The notes below the pieces were generated by a model, which did not search any database, was not told the DNA's origin, and saw only the letters and a program-made list of their open reading frames with translations. A program made the position numbers and the translations under genes. From the NCBI RefSeq assembly GCF_000282475.1, contig NZ_AKJF01000019.1, forward strand, positions 1-44,915: DNA of 44,915 nt, read 5' to 3'. This DNA is from Pseudomonas sp. GM78 (lineage in GTDB: Bacteria; Pseudomonadota; Gammaproteobacteria; Pseudomonadales; Pseudomonadaceae). This document shows positions 16,771 to 26,920 of the stretch, piece by piece (the stretch's first letter is position 1; every line of letters starts with the position of its first letter).

Positions 16771-18965
16771 ATCTGGACAGCGCTCGTGGTGCGTTGGTGC
16801 AAGAGGGGCGCGAGTTGCTGGCGGCCATGGAAGAGGCGCTGCTGGCGATCGAAGACCAGGGCTTCACCGAAGAACGGATCAACGCGATTTTCCGTGCCGC
16901 CCACACCATCAAGGGCTCCGCCGGCCTGTTTGGCCTGGAGTCGCTGGTCAGTTTTACCCATGTCGCGGAAAGTTTGCTGGATCAGGTGCGCACCGGTGAA
17001 CTGTTCGTCGAAGGGGCCATGCTTTCGCTGCTGCTGACCTGCGGCGATTACATCGGCAGCCTCCTCACGGCAGTCGAGGAGGGCAGCGAAATGCACGAGC
17101 CGAACGCAGTGCTGCGTGCGCATTTGCTGGTGCAGTTGCAAGAGTATCTGGACCGCACCCACAGCGACCCCGGGCCGGAAGGCGAGGTGTCCGGTTCGAG
17201 TGAATCCGCGCTTGATGAGACATCCGGTGAACCGCTGAACAGCCACTTCTGGCACTTGTCCCTGCGCCTGTCGGCGGACGTGCTGCGCAATGGCATGGAC
17301 CCGCTGTCCTTCCTGCGCTATTTGAGCAAACTCGGGCGCATCGTCCATCTGCATACCGTCACCGAGCAACTGCCCATCGGCGACAGCTTCGATCCCGAAA
17401 GCTGTTACCTGGGCTTTGAGCTGGAGCTCGAATCCTCAGCCAGCAAGCAACAGATCGAGGACGTCTTCGAGTTTGTCCGCGACGATTGCCAGCTCAGCAT
17501 TCTGGCCCCCCACAGTCGGGTCGAAGAGTACCTGGACCTGATCAAGGTACTGCCGGAATCGCCGCAGCGCCTGGGCGAAATCCTCTTGCAGAGTGGCGCA
17601 CTCACGCCGACCGAACTTGACCGCGTGCTGGATCGTCAGCGTCTTGAAGCACCTCCTGCGCCGCTACTGGGTTCGCTGCTGCTGGAAGAACAACTGGTTC
17701 CGCCACCGGTGATGACCGCCGCGCTGAACAAGCAGAAACACAACGAAGACAAGCGTGTTCACGAACAGGTGTTCATCAAGGTCGAGGTGGGCAAGCTCGA
17801 CCAGTTGATCAACCTGGTCGGTGAGCTGGTGATCGCGGGCGCGGCGACCAATCTGCACGCCCTGCGCCGGGACATGGACATGCTGGAAGAGGCGGCGCAA
17901 TCCATGTCGGTGCTGGTCGAAAGCATCCGTGACGCATCGCTGAGCCTGCGCATGGTCGCCATCGGCGAAGTGTTCCAGCGCTTTCCCCGGGTGGTGCGGG
18001 ACATCTCCAAAGAGCTTGGCAAGGACATTCAGCTGCTGGTGACTGGTGCCGACACCGAACTCGACAAATCCATGGTGGAAAGACTCGCCGACCCATTGAT
18101 GCACATCGTGCGCAACGCCATGGACCACGGGATCGAGACGGCGCAAGAGCGCCTGGGCAATGGCAAGGTCGCCAGCGGTTCGTTGCGCCTCAACGCCTAC
18201 CACGAGTCCGGCAGCATCGTCATTGAAGTCAGTGACGACGGCCGTGGGCTGGATCGCCAGCGCATTCTGGCCAAGGCGATTCAGCGTGGCCTGGTCCCGT
18301 CGGATCAACCGCTGAGCGATGCCGAAGTCTATCGGCTGATATTCGAACCGGGTTTTTCCACCGCCGAACACGTGACCAATCTGTCCGGTCGCGGTGTGGG
18401 CATGGATGTGGTGCGCCGCAACATCGAACTGCTGCGCGGGGAAGTGGAAGTGCTCAGTGAGTTTGGTCGCGGCACCACCGTGCGCATTCGTCTGCCGTTG
18501 ACCCTGGCGATCATCGACGGGTTCCAGGTGCGGGTCGGCGAAGAACACTTCGTACTGCCGCTGGAACAGGTGATCGAGTGCGTCGACCTGCCACCGCAGG
18601 AAGGGCGTCATCACCTGATCAGCCTGCGTGGCGAACCCTTGCCATTCCTGCGTCTGCGCGATCTGTTCGGCATCACCGGCGGTGCCACCGGGCGCGAAAG
18701 CCTGGTGGTGCTGCAGCACGGCGCACACCGTGCCGGCCTGGTGGTGGATCAACTCGTTGGAGAATTCCAGGCGGTGATCAAGCCGCTGGGCATGTTGTTC
18801 CAGAAAAGTCGCGGTTTGAGTGGTTCGACCATCCTCGGTGACGGGCGCGTTGCGCTGATCCTCGATGTCGCCAACCTGCTCCAGCGTGCCAATGCCTTGT
18901 CAGTCGAAACGCCCGGTCGCCCCATGGATGTTGCACCTGACGTCAATCGCAGTGTGATGAATTAA
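16767..18965 (+). CDS. cheA: Chemotaxis histidine kinase CheA with embedded MshEN-like motifs
   Basis: This is a 732-residue CheA. The Hpt (P1) domain holds the phospho-acceptor His46 in [13 protein letters not shown]2-like region spans about 160-250. Residues 268-323 carry two MshEN-type repeats (motif 1: Arg268, Leu269, Gly270, Gly277, Gln291; motif 2 from Leu300 to Gln323). The dimerisation helices ([16 protein letters not shown]) begin at about 335. The ATPase has the N-box [12 protein letters not shown], then DDGRGLD and [10 protein letters not shown] CheW-like domain spans about 570-700. It starts four bases inside the STAS gene after a GGAGG site. CheA phosphorylates CheY, CheB and probably the receiver-EAL protein of this operon. 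The MshEN-like insert is unusual and suggests direct c-di-GMP binding (inference). Confidence 0.9.
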   Translation: MNLDSARGALVQEGRELLAAMEEALLAIEDQGFTEERINAIFRAAHTIKGSAGLFGLESLVSFTHVAESLLDQVRTGELFVEGAMLSLLLTCGDYIGSLLTAVEEGSEMHEPNAVLRAHLLVQLQEYLDRTHSDPGPEGEVSGSSESALDETSGEPLNSHFWHLSLRLSADVLRNGMDPLSFLRYLSKLGRIVHLHTVTEQLPIGDSFDPESCYLGFELELESSASKQQIEDVFEFVRDDCQLSILAPHSRVEEYLDLIKVLPESPQRLGEILLQSGALTPTELDRVLDRQRLEAPPAPLLGSLLLEEQLVPPPVMTAALNKQKHNEDKRVHEQVFIKVEVGKLDQLINLVGELVIAGAATNLHALRRDMDMLEEAAQSMSVLVESIRDASLSLRMVAIGEVFQRFPRVVRDISKELGKDIQLLVTGADTELDKSMVERLADPLMHIVRNAMDHGIETAQERLGNGKVASGSLRLNAYHESGSIVIEVSDDGRGLDRQRILAKAIQRGLVPSDQPLSDAEVYRLIFEPGFSTAEHVTNLSGRGVGMDVVRRNIELLRGEVEVLSEFGRGTTVRIRLPLTLAIIDGFQVRVGEEHFVLPLEQVIECVDLPPQEGRHHLISLRGEPLPFLRLRDLFGITGGATGRESLVVLQHGAHRAGLVVDQLVGEFQAVIKPLGMLFQKSRGLSGSTILGDGRVALILDVANLLQRANALSVETPGRPMDVAPDVNRSVMN

Positions 18966-18987
18966 CTTAAGTCGTCGGAGAGAAAAT

Positions 18988-20628
18988 ATGCAGTGGTTCG
19001 CGAATCTGAAGTTGGGTGCAAAGCTGATCTCCACGTTCCTGGTGGTCGCCCTGGTCGCGCTGGTAATCGGCCTGGCCGCGGTCATCAATATCGGCAAAGT
19101 CAACGATCTGATGACCTCGATGTACAGTGATCGACTGGTGCCGATCCGTGACTTGAACAAGCTGCAGATCGAGTTGGTTCAACACAACCGCCGGGCCTAT
19201 GTTTCCGTGGCCATGAACGACCCGGCGATCACCACTTACCAGCAAACCGAAAACGCCAACTCGGTGCGCAAGATCGAGGAACTGGTTGCGGCCTACCGCC
19301 AGACCTATCTGGTCGACGCGGAAAAACGCCTGCTGGAACAATATGATCAACAAATGCCGGCCTACCTGGCTTCGGCCAAAACCGTGACGGATCTGTTGCT
19401 GGCGAGCCAGTCCGCAGAGGCGCTCGAACGTCTGCGCAATGAAACCAAACCAACGTTCGAAGCCGTGCTGAAAACCGTCTCCGATCTGGTTGAGGTCAAC
19501 AGCAAGACCGCCGAGACGGTCAACCTCGAAGCTGACCAGATCGTTGTCGGCATCAATAACTTCATGATCAGCCTGATGATCGGCGGCTTTGTCCTGGCCC
19601 TGGCATTGGGGTTGCTGATTACTCGCATGATCGTGCGTCAGGTGGGTGGCGAGCCGGCGGCGGCAATGGATGTCCTGCAGCGTGTATCGGGCGGTGATCT
19701 GACGGTCGACGTGCAACTGCGCCAGGGCGACAACACCAGCATGCTCTACAGCTTGCAACTGATGGTGGGCCGTCTGCGGGCGATCATGAGCGACGTACGC
19801 ATGACCGCCGATTCGCTGGCCTCTGCCTCGGAACAAGTCGCGGCGTCTTCCGAAGCCTTGAGCCAGAACGCTTCCGAGCAAGCGGCCAACGTCGAGGAAA
19901 CCAGTGCATCGGTAGAGCAGATATCCGCCACCGTGGCGCAGAACACCGAGAACGCCAAAGTCACCGACAGCATGGCCAGCCAGTCGGCCAAGGATGCGGT
20001 CGAGGGCGGCGAAGCGGTGGGCCAGATGGTCCATGCGATGCGCCAGATTGCGCAGAAGATCAGCATCATCGATGACATTGCCTACCAGACCAACCTGCTG
20101 GCGCTCAACGCGGCCATCGAAGCGGCGCGCGCCGGCGATCATGGCAAGGGCTTCGCGGTGGTCGCGGCCGAAGTGCGCAAGCTCGCCGAGCGCAGTCAAG
20201 TGGCGGCCCAGGAGATCGGCGGCGTGGCCACCGACAGCGTGACCCTGGCCGAGCGCGCCGGGCAGTTGCTTGATCAGATGGTGCCGTCGATCCGCAAGAC
20301 GGCCGACCTGGTGCAGGAAATCACCGCGGCTTCGCGCGAGCAGAATACCGGGCTTGAGCAAATCAATCTGGCGGTCAGTCAATTAGCGCAGACCACTCAG
20401 GTCAACGCGTCGGCCTCTGAAGAGTTGTCCTCGACGTCGGAAGAAATGAGCACCCAGGCGGTGCAGCTGCAAGAGATGATTCAGTTCTTCCGCATCGGCG
20501 ATGAAAACCTGAAAAAGTCCAGCCAGGCACTGGCTCCGGCACGCCGGCCACAACGGGCCGAGGTGATTCCGATGCGACGTCCTTCGCAGGAAGAGATAGT
20601 CGATGAAGCAGCGTTCACTCGATTCTAA
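18988..20628 (+). CDS. Methyl-accepting chemotaxis protein with four-helix-bundle sensor
   Basis: This is a 546-residue transmembrane receptor. TM1 is at about 12-33, followed by a periplasmic four-helix-bundle (4HB_MCP-like) domain of about 155 residues. TM2 is at about 190-212. A HAMP domain ([20 protein letters not shown]) and a long signalling domain follow, with the tip [20 protein letters not shown] at about 360-380. The C-terminus ends DEAAFTRF and lacks the CheR/CheB-binding pentapeptide of the WxxF type. It sits between cheA and cheW in the operon, so it is the main transmembrane input of this array. The ligand is not predictable from the 4HB sequence. Confidence 0.9.
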   Translation: MQWFANLKLGAKLISTFLVVALVALVIGLAAVINIGKVNDLMTSMYSDRLVPIRDLNKLQIELVQHNRRAYVSVAMNDPAITTYQQTENANSVRKIEELVAAYRQTYLVDAEKRLLEQYDQQMPAYLASAKTVTDLLLASQSAEALERLRNETKPTFEAVLKTVSDLVEVNSKTAETVNLEADQIVVGINNFMISLMIGGFVLALALGLLITRMIVRQVGGEPAAAMDVLQRVSGGDLTVDVQLRQGDNTSMLYSLQLMVGRLRAIMSDVRMTADSLASASEQVAASSEALSQNASEQAANVEETSASVEQISATVAQNTENAKVTDSMASQSAKDAVEGGEAVGQMVHAMRQIAQKISIIDDIAYQTNLLALNAAIEAARAGDHGKGFAVVAAEVRKLAERSQVAAQEIGGVATDSVTLAERAGQLLDQMVPSIRKTADLVQEITAASREQNTGLEQINLAVSQLAQTTQVNASASEELSSTSEEMSTQAVQLQEMIQFFRIGDENLKKSSQALAPARRPQRAEVIPMRRPSQEEIVDEAAFTRF

Positions 20629-20640
20629 GAGGTTGTCGCC

Positions 20641-21168
20641 ATGTCTTCGTCAACACTGAGTCAGAGCCGTGCACCGGCTCTGCAAGAAGCTCCGCTGATT
20701 CAACAGTTCCTCACGCTGACCCTGGGTGATGAGCTGTACGCGCTGCCGATCGAGCACATCCGCGAGATCATCGAATTCGGCGGCCTGACGAAAATCCCGA
20801 TGATGCCGGCGTTCCTGCGCGGGGTGATCAACCTGCGTGGGGCGGTGCTGCCGGTTGTCGATCTGTCGGTTCGTTTCGGTCACGAGCGAACGACGATCGG
20901 CCGGCGCACCTGCATCGTGATCGTCGAGGTGGTACAGGACGACGAGGCCCAGATGCTGGGCATCATCGTCGACGCGGTGAATGAAGTGCTGGCTGTCGAA
21001 GCCAACCAGGTGGATGCGCGGCCGGCGTTCGGCGCACGCATTCGCGCCGACTTCATCGCCGGCATCCTCAGCCAGAACGATCGGTTCGTCATCGTGCTCG
21101 ACATTCGCCAGGTTCTGTCGGTAGACGAAATCCGCGAATTGGTGGGCATGACTTCGCACGACAAATAG
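20641..21168 (+). CDS. cheW: CheW coupling protein
   Basis: A 175-residue protein formed almost entirely by one CheW domain (FLTLTLGDELYALPIEHIRE, then FLRGVINLRGAVLPVVDLS). It links CheA to the receptors. It starts 12 bp after the MCP gene with an AGAGGTT site, and the CheR gene starts 10 bp after its stop. Confidence 0.92.
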   Translation: MSSSTLSQSRAPALQEAPLIQQFLTLTLGDELYALPIEHIREIIEFGGLTKIPMMPAFLRGVINLRGAVLPVVDLSVRFGHERTTIGRRTCIVIVEVVQDDEAQMLGIIVDAVNEVLAVEANQVDARPAFGARIRADFIAGILSQNDRFVIVLDIRQVLSVDEIRELVGMTSHDK

Positions 21169-21178
21169 GACGCAATGC

Positions 21179-22015
21179 ATGCCAGTCGATAGTGCGTGTT
21201 CAGCATTGGTTTCGACCATCAGCGATCAGGAGTTCGGCCTGTTCCAGCAGTTTTTCCATGAGCAGATCGGGCTCCAGTTGACCACCGTGAAAAAGCCGTT
21301 GCTGTGTGGACGGCTGTCGAAGCGACTGACGGCTTTGGGACTGGACAATTACCGCGCCTATTACAATTTGCTGGTGTCGAAGGCTGGCGCGCAGGAGCGG
21401 GAAACGGCGATCGACCTGATTACCACTCATGAGACCTACTTCTTCCGCGAGCCCAAGCACTTCGAACTGCTGCAGCACAAAGTGATTCCCGGCCTGCATG
21501 CCAGCCCGGAGTTGCGGGTGTGGAGCGCCGCCAGCTCGACCGGAGAAGAGGCCTACACCCTGGCGATGATTCTCGACAGCTTTCGCTCGCCCAAACCCTG
21601 GACGGTCATCGCGTCCGATATCAGCCGCCAGGTCCTGGTCAATGCCCAGCGCGGGCTGTACCCGATGAGTCGCGGCGAGCGCATTCCCGCGCCTTACCTC
21701 AAGCGTTACTGCCTGCGGGGCACCGGGCGTTACGCCGGGTATTTCATGGTCGAGGCGCCGTTGCGCGAGCGCGTGGAGTTCATTCCGGGCAACCTGACGC
21801 AGCAGGACAGTTCACTGGGCATGTTCGACGTAATTCTGCTGCGCAACGTGCTGATCTATTTCGATCAGCCGACCAAGCTGCTGGTGCTGCGCAATGTGGT
21901 GGAGCGGTTGAAGCCGGGCGGCTGGCTGATGGTCGGGCATTCCGAGTCGCTGCATGATTTGCGTTTGCCGCTGGAACTGGTCACGCCGTCGGTTTATCGC
22001 AAGGTCTGTGCATGA
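21179..22015 (+). CDS. cheR: CheR receptor methyltransferase
   Basis: A 278-residue SAM-dependent methyltransferase that adds methyl groups to receptor glutamates. Visible motifs are THETYFFREPKHFE, the SAM-binding segment VWSAASSTGEEAYTLAM and LLRNVLIYFD. The N-terminal helical domain covers about residues 1-80. The second receptor of the operon, with its long signalling domain, is a likely substrate. The stop codon overlaps cheD by ATGA. Confidence 0.92.
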   Translation: MPVDSACSALVSTISDQEFGLFQQFFHEQIGLQLTTVKKPLLCGRLSKRLTALGLDNYRAYYNLLVSKAGAQERETAIDLITTHETYFFREPKHFELLQHKVIPGLHASPELRVWSAASSTGEEAYTLAMILDSFRSPKPWTVIASDISRQVLVNAQRGLYPMSRGERIPAPYLKRYCLRGTGRYAGYFMVEAPLRERVEFIPGNLTQQDSSLGMFDVILLRNVLIYFDQPTKLLVLRNVVERLKPGGWLMVGHSESLHDLRLPLELVTPSVYRKVCA

Positions 22016-22509
22016 GCGAAAAATTGTTCATCAAACCGGGCGGCTGGTTTTTCGGCAGTGGCGACTGCCAGGTCGAAACGGTGCTGGGCTCCTGCGTCAC
22101 GATCACACTTTGGCATCCCGCGCAAAAGCTAGGCGGGTTGTGTCATTTCATGCTGCCCAACCGCTTGCGTGATGCAGTGCAGAAGCTCGATGGTCGATAC
22201 GGCGAAGAGGCTGTGCTGTGGTTGAAAGGCCAGGCCTGGGCCAACGGCGTGGATATCCGCGACTGCGAAGCCAAGCTGTTCGGTGGCGCGCGGGCTCTGG
22301 TCGGGACCAACGGGCACCATGGCGTAGGCGTGCGCAATATTCGCTTTGCCGAGGAGTGCCTGCGGGCCGAGGGCGTCGCCGTCGTCAGCTGTGACCTGGG
22401 CGGGCAGGGGCATCGCTACCTCAGGTTCGATCTTTCCAATGGCGACGTCTGGGTGCGCCATGGGGCGCCTTTGGCATTGCCCGGCAGTTGGGGCAAGAAG
22501 GTTTTATGA
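22012..22509 (+). CDS. cheD: CheD receptor glutamine deamidase
   Basis: A 165-residue CheD. The catalytic Cys28 lies in [10 protein letters not shown] and His45 in GLCHFMLP; both are in the expected spacing. CheD converts receptor Gln to Glu and can interact with CheC or CheY-type partners; no cheC is present here. Translational coupling to both neighbours by ATGA overlaps (cheR before, cheB after) suggests fixed stoichiometry of the adaptation enzymes. Confidence 0.92.
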   Translation: MSEKLFIKPGGWFFGSGDCQVETVLGSCVTITLWHPAQKLGGLCHFMLPNRLRDAVQKLDGRYGEEAVLWLKGQAWANGVDIRDCEAKLFGGARALVGTNGHHGVGVRNIRFAEECLRAEGVAVVSCDLGGQGHRYLRFDLSNGDVWVRHGAPLALPGSWGKKVL

Positions 22510-23573
22510 GCATCAAGGTAATGATCGTCGATGACTCCGCTGTCATGCGCCAGGTCATGCAGGAATTGTTGTCCGGGCATAAAGACATTGCGGTGATCGG
22601 CACGGCGATGGACCCGCTGCTGGCTTTGCAGAAGATGCAAGGCAACTGGCCGGACGTGATTTTGTTGGACGTCGAGATGCCGCGCATGGACGGCATCACC
22701 TTCCTTCGGCAAATCATGGCCAGCCGACCGACGCCGGTGGTGATCTGTTCGACGCTGACAGAAAAAGGCGCCGACGTGACGCTTCAGGCGCTGGCTGCCG
22801 GCGCTGTCGAAGTCATCGCCAAACCCACCGCGGGCCTGCGCGATTTTCTCCAGCAGAGCGCCAATGAACTGGTGACGGCCATCCGCACTGCGGCGCAAGC
22901 ACGTCCTCGTCGCAACCGGCCCGAGGCAGGCAGCTACAAATCGCCGCCGGTGAAGCTGACGGCAGATGCGTTGCTACCGGCGTCCGGCAGTCTGCACACC
23001 CTGCGCACGACGCAAAAAATCGCCGTGCTCGGCACGTCCACCGGCGGCACCCAAGCGCTGGAAGTGGTGCTGCGCGAGCTGGGGGTCAACTGTCCGGGCA
23101 TTGCCATCGTGCAACACATGCCCGAGCGATTTACCCGCAGTTTCGCTGAACGCTTGAACTCGCTGTGTGCCATCGAAGTGCGTGAAGCGCGCGACGGCGA
23201 CCGGCTGTTGCCAGGCCTGGCGCTGATTGCGCCGGGCGGGCGGCACATGCAGATAAAACGCAGCGGTGCGCAGTATTACGTTGAGGTCAGGGACGGTCCG
23301 CTGGTCAGCCGGCACCGGCCTTCGGTCGATGTGCTGTTTCGTTCTGCGGCGCAGCAGGCCGGCAGCAATGTGCTCGGGGTGATCATGACCGGCATGGGGG
23401 ACGATGGAGCCAGGGGGATGAAAGAAATGTTCGACGCGAAGGCCCGTACTTATGCGCAGGACGAGGACAGTTGTGTGGTGTTCGGCATGCCCAAAGAAGC
23501 CATCAAGCTGGGAGGGGCCGGGCAGATCGTTGCGCTCGACGCTATTGCGGCGTTGTTGATGGGTTGGCAGTGA
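22506..23573 (+). CDS. cheB: CheB receptor methylesterase
   Basis: A 355-residue CheB. The receiver domain has Asp10 and phospho-acceptor Asp55 ([11 protein letters not shown]). A linker of about 40 residues is followed by the CheB methylesterase domain with the catalytic Ser in GTSTGG, His in QHMPERF and Asp in [11 protein letters not shown]. The ATG at 22506 overlaps the cheD stop; an in-frame GTG at 22488 would add six residues and is less likely. CheB demethylates receptors when phosphorylated by CheA. Confidence 0.92.
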   Translation: MSIKVMIVDDSAVMRQVMQELLSGHKDIAVIGTAMDPLLALQKMQGNWPDVILLDVEMPRMDGITFLRQIMASRPTPVVICSTLTEKGADVTLQALAAGAVEVIAKPTAGLRDFLQQSANELVTAIRTAAQARPRRNRPEAGSYKSPPVKLTADALLPASGSLHTLRTTQKIAVLGTSTGGTQALEVVLRELGVNCPGIAIVQHMPERFTRSFAERLNSLCAIEVREARDGDRLLPGLALIAPGGRHMQIKRSGAQYYVEVRDGPLVSRHRPSVDVLFRSAAQQAGSNVLGVIMTGMGDDGARGMKEMFDAKARTYAQDEDSCVVFGMPKEAIKLGGAGQIVALDAIAALLMGWQ

Positions 23574-23590
23574 GACAGGGAGGGGCGGGT

Positions 23591-24853
23591 ATGCAGTCGA
23601 GTATTACTCCAAAACGTATCCTGGTCGTGGACGACAGTCAGGTACAACGTGAATTCGCCGTGGACCTGTGTTCGCGACTGGGCGCTACGGAAATCCACCA
23701 GGCCGAGGACGGACATCAGGCCATTGCCATGTTGCGTGAAGTGCCGCACATCGAAGTGGTGATTCTCGACCTGGAGATGCCCGGCATGGACGGTGTGCAG
23801 GTGTTGCACGAGATGGTCCGGCTGGGCATGGACCCGGCGGTGATCGTCGCCAGTGCGCGGGAAAGCGTACTGCTCACGGTCGTCGAGAGCATGGGCAAGA
23901 GCCTGGGCGTCAAGCTTCTGGGCGTGTTGCAGAAGCCGGTTAGCCTCAGTCAACTGGCGACGAGCCTGGGGCGTTATGCCGCGGTGGTGCAGCAGCGCGA
24001 CACCTTCCTCGCGCTGGCCGAGCAAGGGCCGGAACTGACCGCAGAAGACGTCGCCGACGGCTTGCGCAATCAGCAGTTCTGCGCCTATTTCCAGCCCAAG
24101 GTTTCATTGCAGGATGGCCGGTTGAGCGGTGTGGAAGCCCTGATTCGCTGGCAACATCCCAAGCATGGTCTGTTGCTTCCCGGACATTTTCTCGATCTGG
24201 TCGAGCGCAGCGAAAACATGTCGGCGATCACCATGCTGATACTCGAATTGTCCTTGCGTCATTGTCAGAAATGGCACGCCGACGGCCTGCCGGTCAGCGT
24301 CGCGATCAACCTGTCGGCACGCTCGCTGGCGGATTCGAAACTGGCGGACGCGATCATCGAACGGGTAGCGGCCAGCGGTATCGCTCCGCACTACCTGATG
24401 CTGGAAATTACCGAAAGCGCGCTGATGACCGACCTGGCCATCACCCAGGGAACGCTGGCACGTTTGCGCCTCAAGGGTTTCGGTCTGTCGGTGGACGATT
24501 ACGGAACCGGCTTCTCCTGCATGTTGCAGTTGTCACGCGTGCCATGTTCCGAATTGAAGGTCGACCGTGCTTTCGTCAACGGCGCGAGTGAAAACGTTCA
24601 TCTGCGAATTCTGCTGGAAAGCGCACTGGACATCGCCCGGCGATTGAAGCTCAAAGTGGTGGCCGAAGGTGTGGAAACCCATAAGGACTGGGAGCTACTT
24701 CGCGAGTTGGGATGCGATGAGGCGCAGGGTTACTTCATTGCCAAGCCCATGCCGGGTGAAGCCTTGCTGCTCTGGTGGAGTGCCAACCAGCAGCGGTTGC
24801 AGAAGCTGTTGAAGCCTGCTGGTTTTTTTCGGCGGATTTTCGGTAGCGATTGA
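23591..24853 (+). CDS. Receiver-EAL c-di-GMP phosphodiesterase
   Basis: A 420-residue response regulator with an EAL output domain. Receiver: VVDDSQVQ, acceptor Asp in VILDLEMPGMDG, Lys in LQKPV. EAL: FQPKVSL with GVEALIRWQHP, Asn in INLSARS, ITESALM, VDDYGTGFS, LKVDRAF, AEGVET and QGYFIAKPMP. All metal- and substrate-contacting residues appear to be kept, so c-di-GMP hydrolysis is expected. It follows cheB by 17 bp and looks like the last gene of the chemosensory operon, probably phosphorylated by its CheA. The start is ATG 23591 behind a purine-rich GGGAGGGGCGG site. Confidence 0.9.
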   Translation: MQSSITPKRILVVDDSQVQREFAVDLCSRLGATEIHQAEDGHQAIAMLREVPHIEVVILDLEMPGMDGVQVLHEMVRLGMDPAVIVASARESVLLTVVESMGKSLGVKLLGVLQKPVSLSQLATSLGRYAAVVQQRDTFLALAEQGPELTAEDVADGLRNQQFCAYFQPKVSLQDGRLSGVEALIRWQHPKHGLLLPGHFLDLVERSENMSAITMLILELSLRHCQKWHADGLPVSVAINLSARSLADSKLADAIIERVAASGIAPHYLMLEITESALMTDLAITQGTLARLRLKGFGLSVDDYGTGFSCMLQLSRVPCSELKVDRAFVNGASENVHLRILLESALDIARRLKLKVVAEGVETHKDWELLRELGCDEAQGYFIAKPMPGEALLLWWSANQQRLQKLLKPAGFFRRIFGSD

Positions 24854-25156
24854 CGCGATGGATTTGTCGGCACCGCGGGTGGGGGGGCATCAAAGTGCCT
24901 TGGGATTGGCAGACTGGAATGAGGTGACAGTTTTGAACTGGACCAAACCTATTTCCCAACCATCATCGAGCCACGAGGGCCGTACGCCATGGGCAGATTT
25001 TTTCTACCCTGGCTCGCAGCTCCAACCTGTTTGGTGTCTGACCGTTTGGAACCCTGGGCGGCGAACAATGGCCGTATTACTCGCCTGTTAGGTCACAGCA
25101 CAGAGTTGGGCGGTTTTCTTTTTCCCAAAGCGGGCGGATTTTTCTGCGTCCTCGCT
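24854..25156. other. Intergenic region after the chemosensory operon
   Basis: No supported gene. A 77-residue plus-strand frame (24858-25091) has no ribosome site and no protein-like pattern. No clear intrinsic terminator is seen for the operon. This marks the beginning of the decayed accessory patch. Confidence 0.4.
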
Positions 25157-25525
25157 TTAACGGCATGAAACCTTCCAAAGTTGATCGAGCCTGGTCGTGT
25201 AGTTCTGGCTCATCAATTCCCGACGCATGCCCCAGGCAGGATTCACCGGTACGCTGGCCGTACGCAGTGTGCCTTTCCCCCAGCGCTGGTTGATCTCATC
25301 CAGGACCGTCATGACCTTCGTGGCCTCGGCGGGCTGTGAGATGGCAAACAGGTCATCGGTGTACTCACCAGGTTGGCAGAGGTTGAGTAGCATCACTTCG
25401 GCCTTGCTGTAGTTGAATCCTGGTCTGAAAAGTCGATCAAGTGCGTCGACGGCGGCTTTCGTCAATAGTGTAGGGTCACAAAATAGACGATTCGGGAGCC
25501 CCAGCAAACGTTGGTAGAAAATCAT
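25157..25525 (-). pseudogene. umuC: C-terminal remnant of UmuC (DNA polymerase V subunit)
   Basis: The 122-residue frame matches only the C-terminal end of Y-family UmuC proteins: LLTKAAVDALDRLFRPG with KAEVMLLNL, then the terminal DUF4113-like segment GKGTLRTASVPVNP and WGMRRELMSQNYTTRLDQLW. UmuC is normally about 420 residues; the polymerase palm and fingers are absent. Upstream (higher coordinates) there is no continuation, and an IS5-type element starts about 60 bp away. No umuD is present. It is a relic of an SOS mutagenesis gene, perhaps brought in with a mobile element. Confidence 0.75.
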
Positions 25526-25582
25526 CTTCTTCGTGGATCCGCCGGTTGGGATTCACAAAATAAATGAGAAAAGCTTACTCAC

Positions 25583-25586
25583 CTAA
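25583..25586. repeat. IS5 target-site duplication, left copy (CTAA)
   Basis: CTAA here and again at 26751-26754 flank the element. This is the expected 4-bp YTAR duplication. A 4-bp match alone could be chance, but the family and position support it. Confidence 0.6.
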
Positions 25587-26750
25587 GAATGCTCCAATCA
25601 ACTTGCCGCACGGCGGCAAGTCGAAATTTCCTCGGGACGCACCGCTATTTGCCAAAAAACGACCGATGCTTCGTGTATTGAGGGCTATTTCGTCTGGTCT
25701 TCCGTGTTAAGCACGCAACTCGCCCATACCCATCAGCTGTTTTCGAGCCATCCACAGGTTTGACAGGGCGAACAGCGTGGTCAACTGAGCTGTGATTTTC
25801 ATCAGTCCACGAAAGCGCACTTTAACGTAACCAAACTGCCGCTTGATCACCCGAAACGGATGTTCAACCTTGGCCCGTGTCTGAGCTTTGCAGTACTCGA
25901 TCTTGCGCTTGGCTTTGTACAGCAGGCTGCGTTTATTCAACTTGGAATAGGTGCTGCGGCGCGCTGCGATTTGACAGATCACTTCACGATTTTCATGCTC
26001 TTCACGCTTCTCGACACCGGTGTATCCAGCGTCCGCATAAACCGCGTTTTCTTCGCCATGCAGTAGCTCGGCGACCTGTGTGACATCGGCCACATTGGCG
26101 GCGGTACCATGGACGTGATGAACCAATCCCGACTCTGCATCGGCGCCAATATGGGCCTTCATCCCGAAGAAATACTGATTACCTTTCTTGGTCTGATGCA
26201 TCTCAGGATCGCGCTTGCCTTCCTCGTTCTTGGTGGAACTGGGGGCATGAATAATGGTGGCATCGACGATAGTGCCTTGACGCAGCGACAGGCCTTTTTC
26301 TTGTAAATAACCGTTGATGACCGCGAGGATCGCAGGTGCGAGTTGATGCTTCTCCAGCAAGTGCCGGAAGTTCATGATCGTAGTGTCTTCCGGGATCGGC
26401 GCGCTCAACGTCAGGCGTGCGAATTGGCGCATGGGCGTGATTTCGTAGAGCGCTTCTTCCATGGCCGGATCGCTCAGGGAGAACCAGTTCTGCAACAGAT
26501 GGATGCGCAGCATGGTTTCCAGCGGATACGGTTTACGGCCACCGCCGGCCTTGGGGTAGAACGGCTCGATCAGCCCCAGCAGGCCTGTCCAGGGCACGAC
26601 CTGATCCATCTCGGCGAGGAAGCGTTCGCGGCGTGTCTGCTTACGTTTTCCGGCGTATTCGAAATCGGAAAAGCTCATCTGGCTCATGGGCAGCTCGGAT
26701 CAGGTTGTCAGGCGTATTTCAGCACAGTTGAAGACTTGTTCGGAGATTCC
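25587..26750 (-). mobile_element. IS5-family insertion sequence (about 1.16 kb)
   Basis: The transposase lies inside. The ends are inferred from a CTAA direct repeat at 25583-25586 and 26751-26754, which fits the YTAR target of the IS5 group, and from imperfect terminal inverted repeats. The left end reads GAATGCTCCAATCAACTTG and the right end, as reverse complement, GGAATCTCCGAACAAGTC. Length fits the group. The inverted repeats match only partly, so the exact ends are tentative by a base or two. Confidence 0.7.
25707..26687 (-). CDS. IS5-family transposase
   Basis: This is a 326-residue DDE transposase that looks intact. The N-terminal segment FLAEMDQVVPW, FYPKAGGGRKPYPLETMLRI and the FRHLLEKHQL region are typical of the IS5 group (DUF772). 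The catalytic triad can be placed at VDATIIHAPSS (first Asp), VYADAGYTG (second Asp) and RAKVEHPFRVIKRQFGY (Glu in the R..E pattern). Its start lies about 60 bp inside the right end of the IS, as usual. It has no frameshift, so the element may still move. Confidence 0.92.
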   Translation of the reverse strand: MSQMSFSDFEYAGKRKQTRRERFLAEMDQVVPWTGLLGLIEPFYPKAGGGRKPYPLETMLRIHLLQNWFSLSDPAMEEALYEITPMRQFARLTLSAPIPEDTTIMNFRHLLEKHQLAPAILAVINGYLQEKGLSLRQGTIVDATIIHAPSSTKNEEGKRDPEMHQTKKGNQYFFGMKAHIGADAESGLVHHVHGTAANVADVTQVAELLHGEENAVYADAGYTGVEKREEHENREVICQIAARRSTYSKLNKRSLLYKAKRKIEYCKAQTRAKVEHPFRVIKRQFGYVKVRFRGLMKITAQLTTLFALSNLWMARKQLMGMGELRA

Positions 26751-26754
26751 CTAA
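26751..26754. repeat. IS5 target-site duplication, right copy (CTAA)
   Basis: Second copy of CTAA, directly after the right end GGAGATTCC of the IS. Confidence 0.6.
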
Positions 26755-26920
26755 CAGAATAGATGCGACCGAGTAGAAACGTGCTCAATTCGACCTTCAG
26801 CCGTTCATCCAGCGCGTTTGCGTATAAACATAAATTTGACGGTGCAGAGCCCATGCCTCTGATCATAAAATCAGACATCCCTCGGTATCGGTATCACAAG
26901 CTCTAAACAAGGGATTCAGC

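Noticed and set aside
24858-25091. 77-codon plus-strand frame after the EAL gene
   Set aside because: No ribosome site, no protein-like pattern, and located in decayed intergenic DNA.
26755-26853. Short minus-strand frame (about 35 codons) cut by the IS5 right end
   Set aside because: Its ATG has no properly spaced ribosome site and there is no recognised family, so it was not called as a gene.
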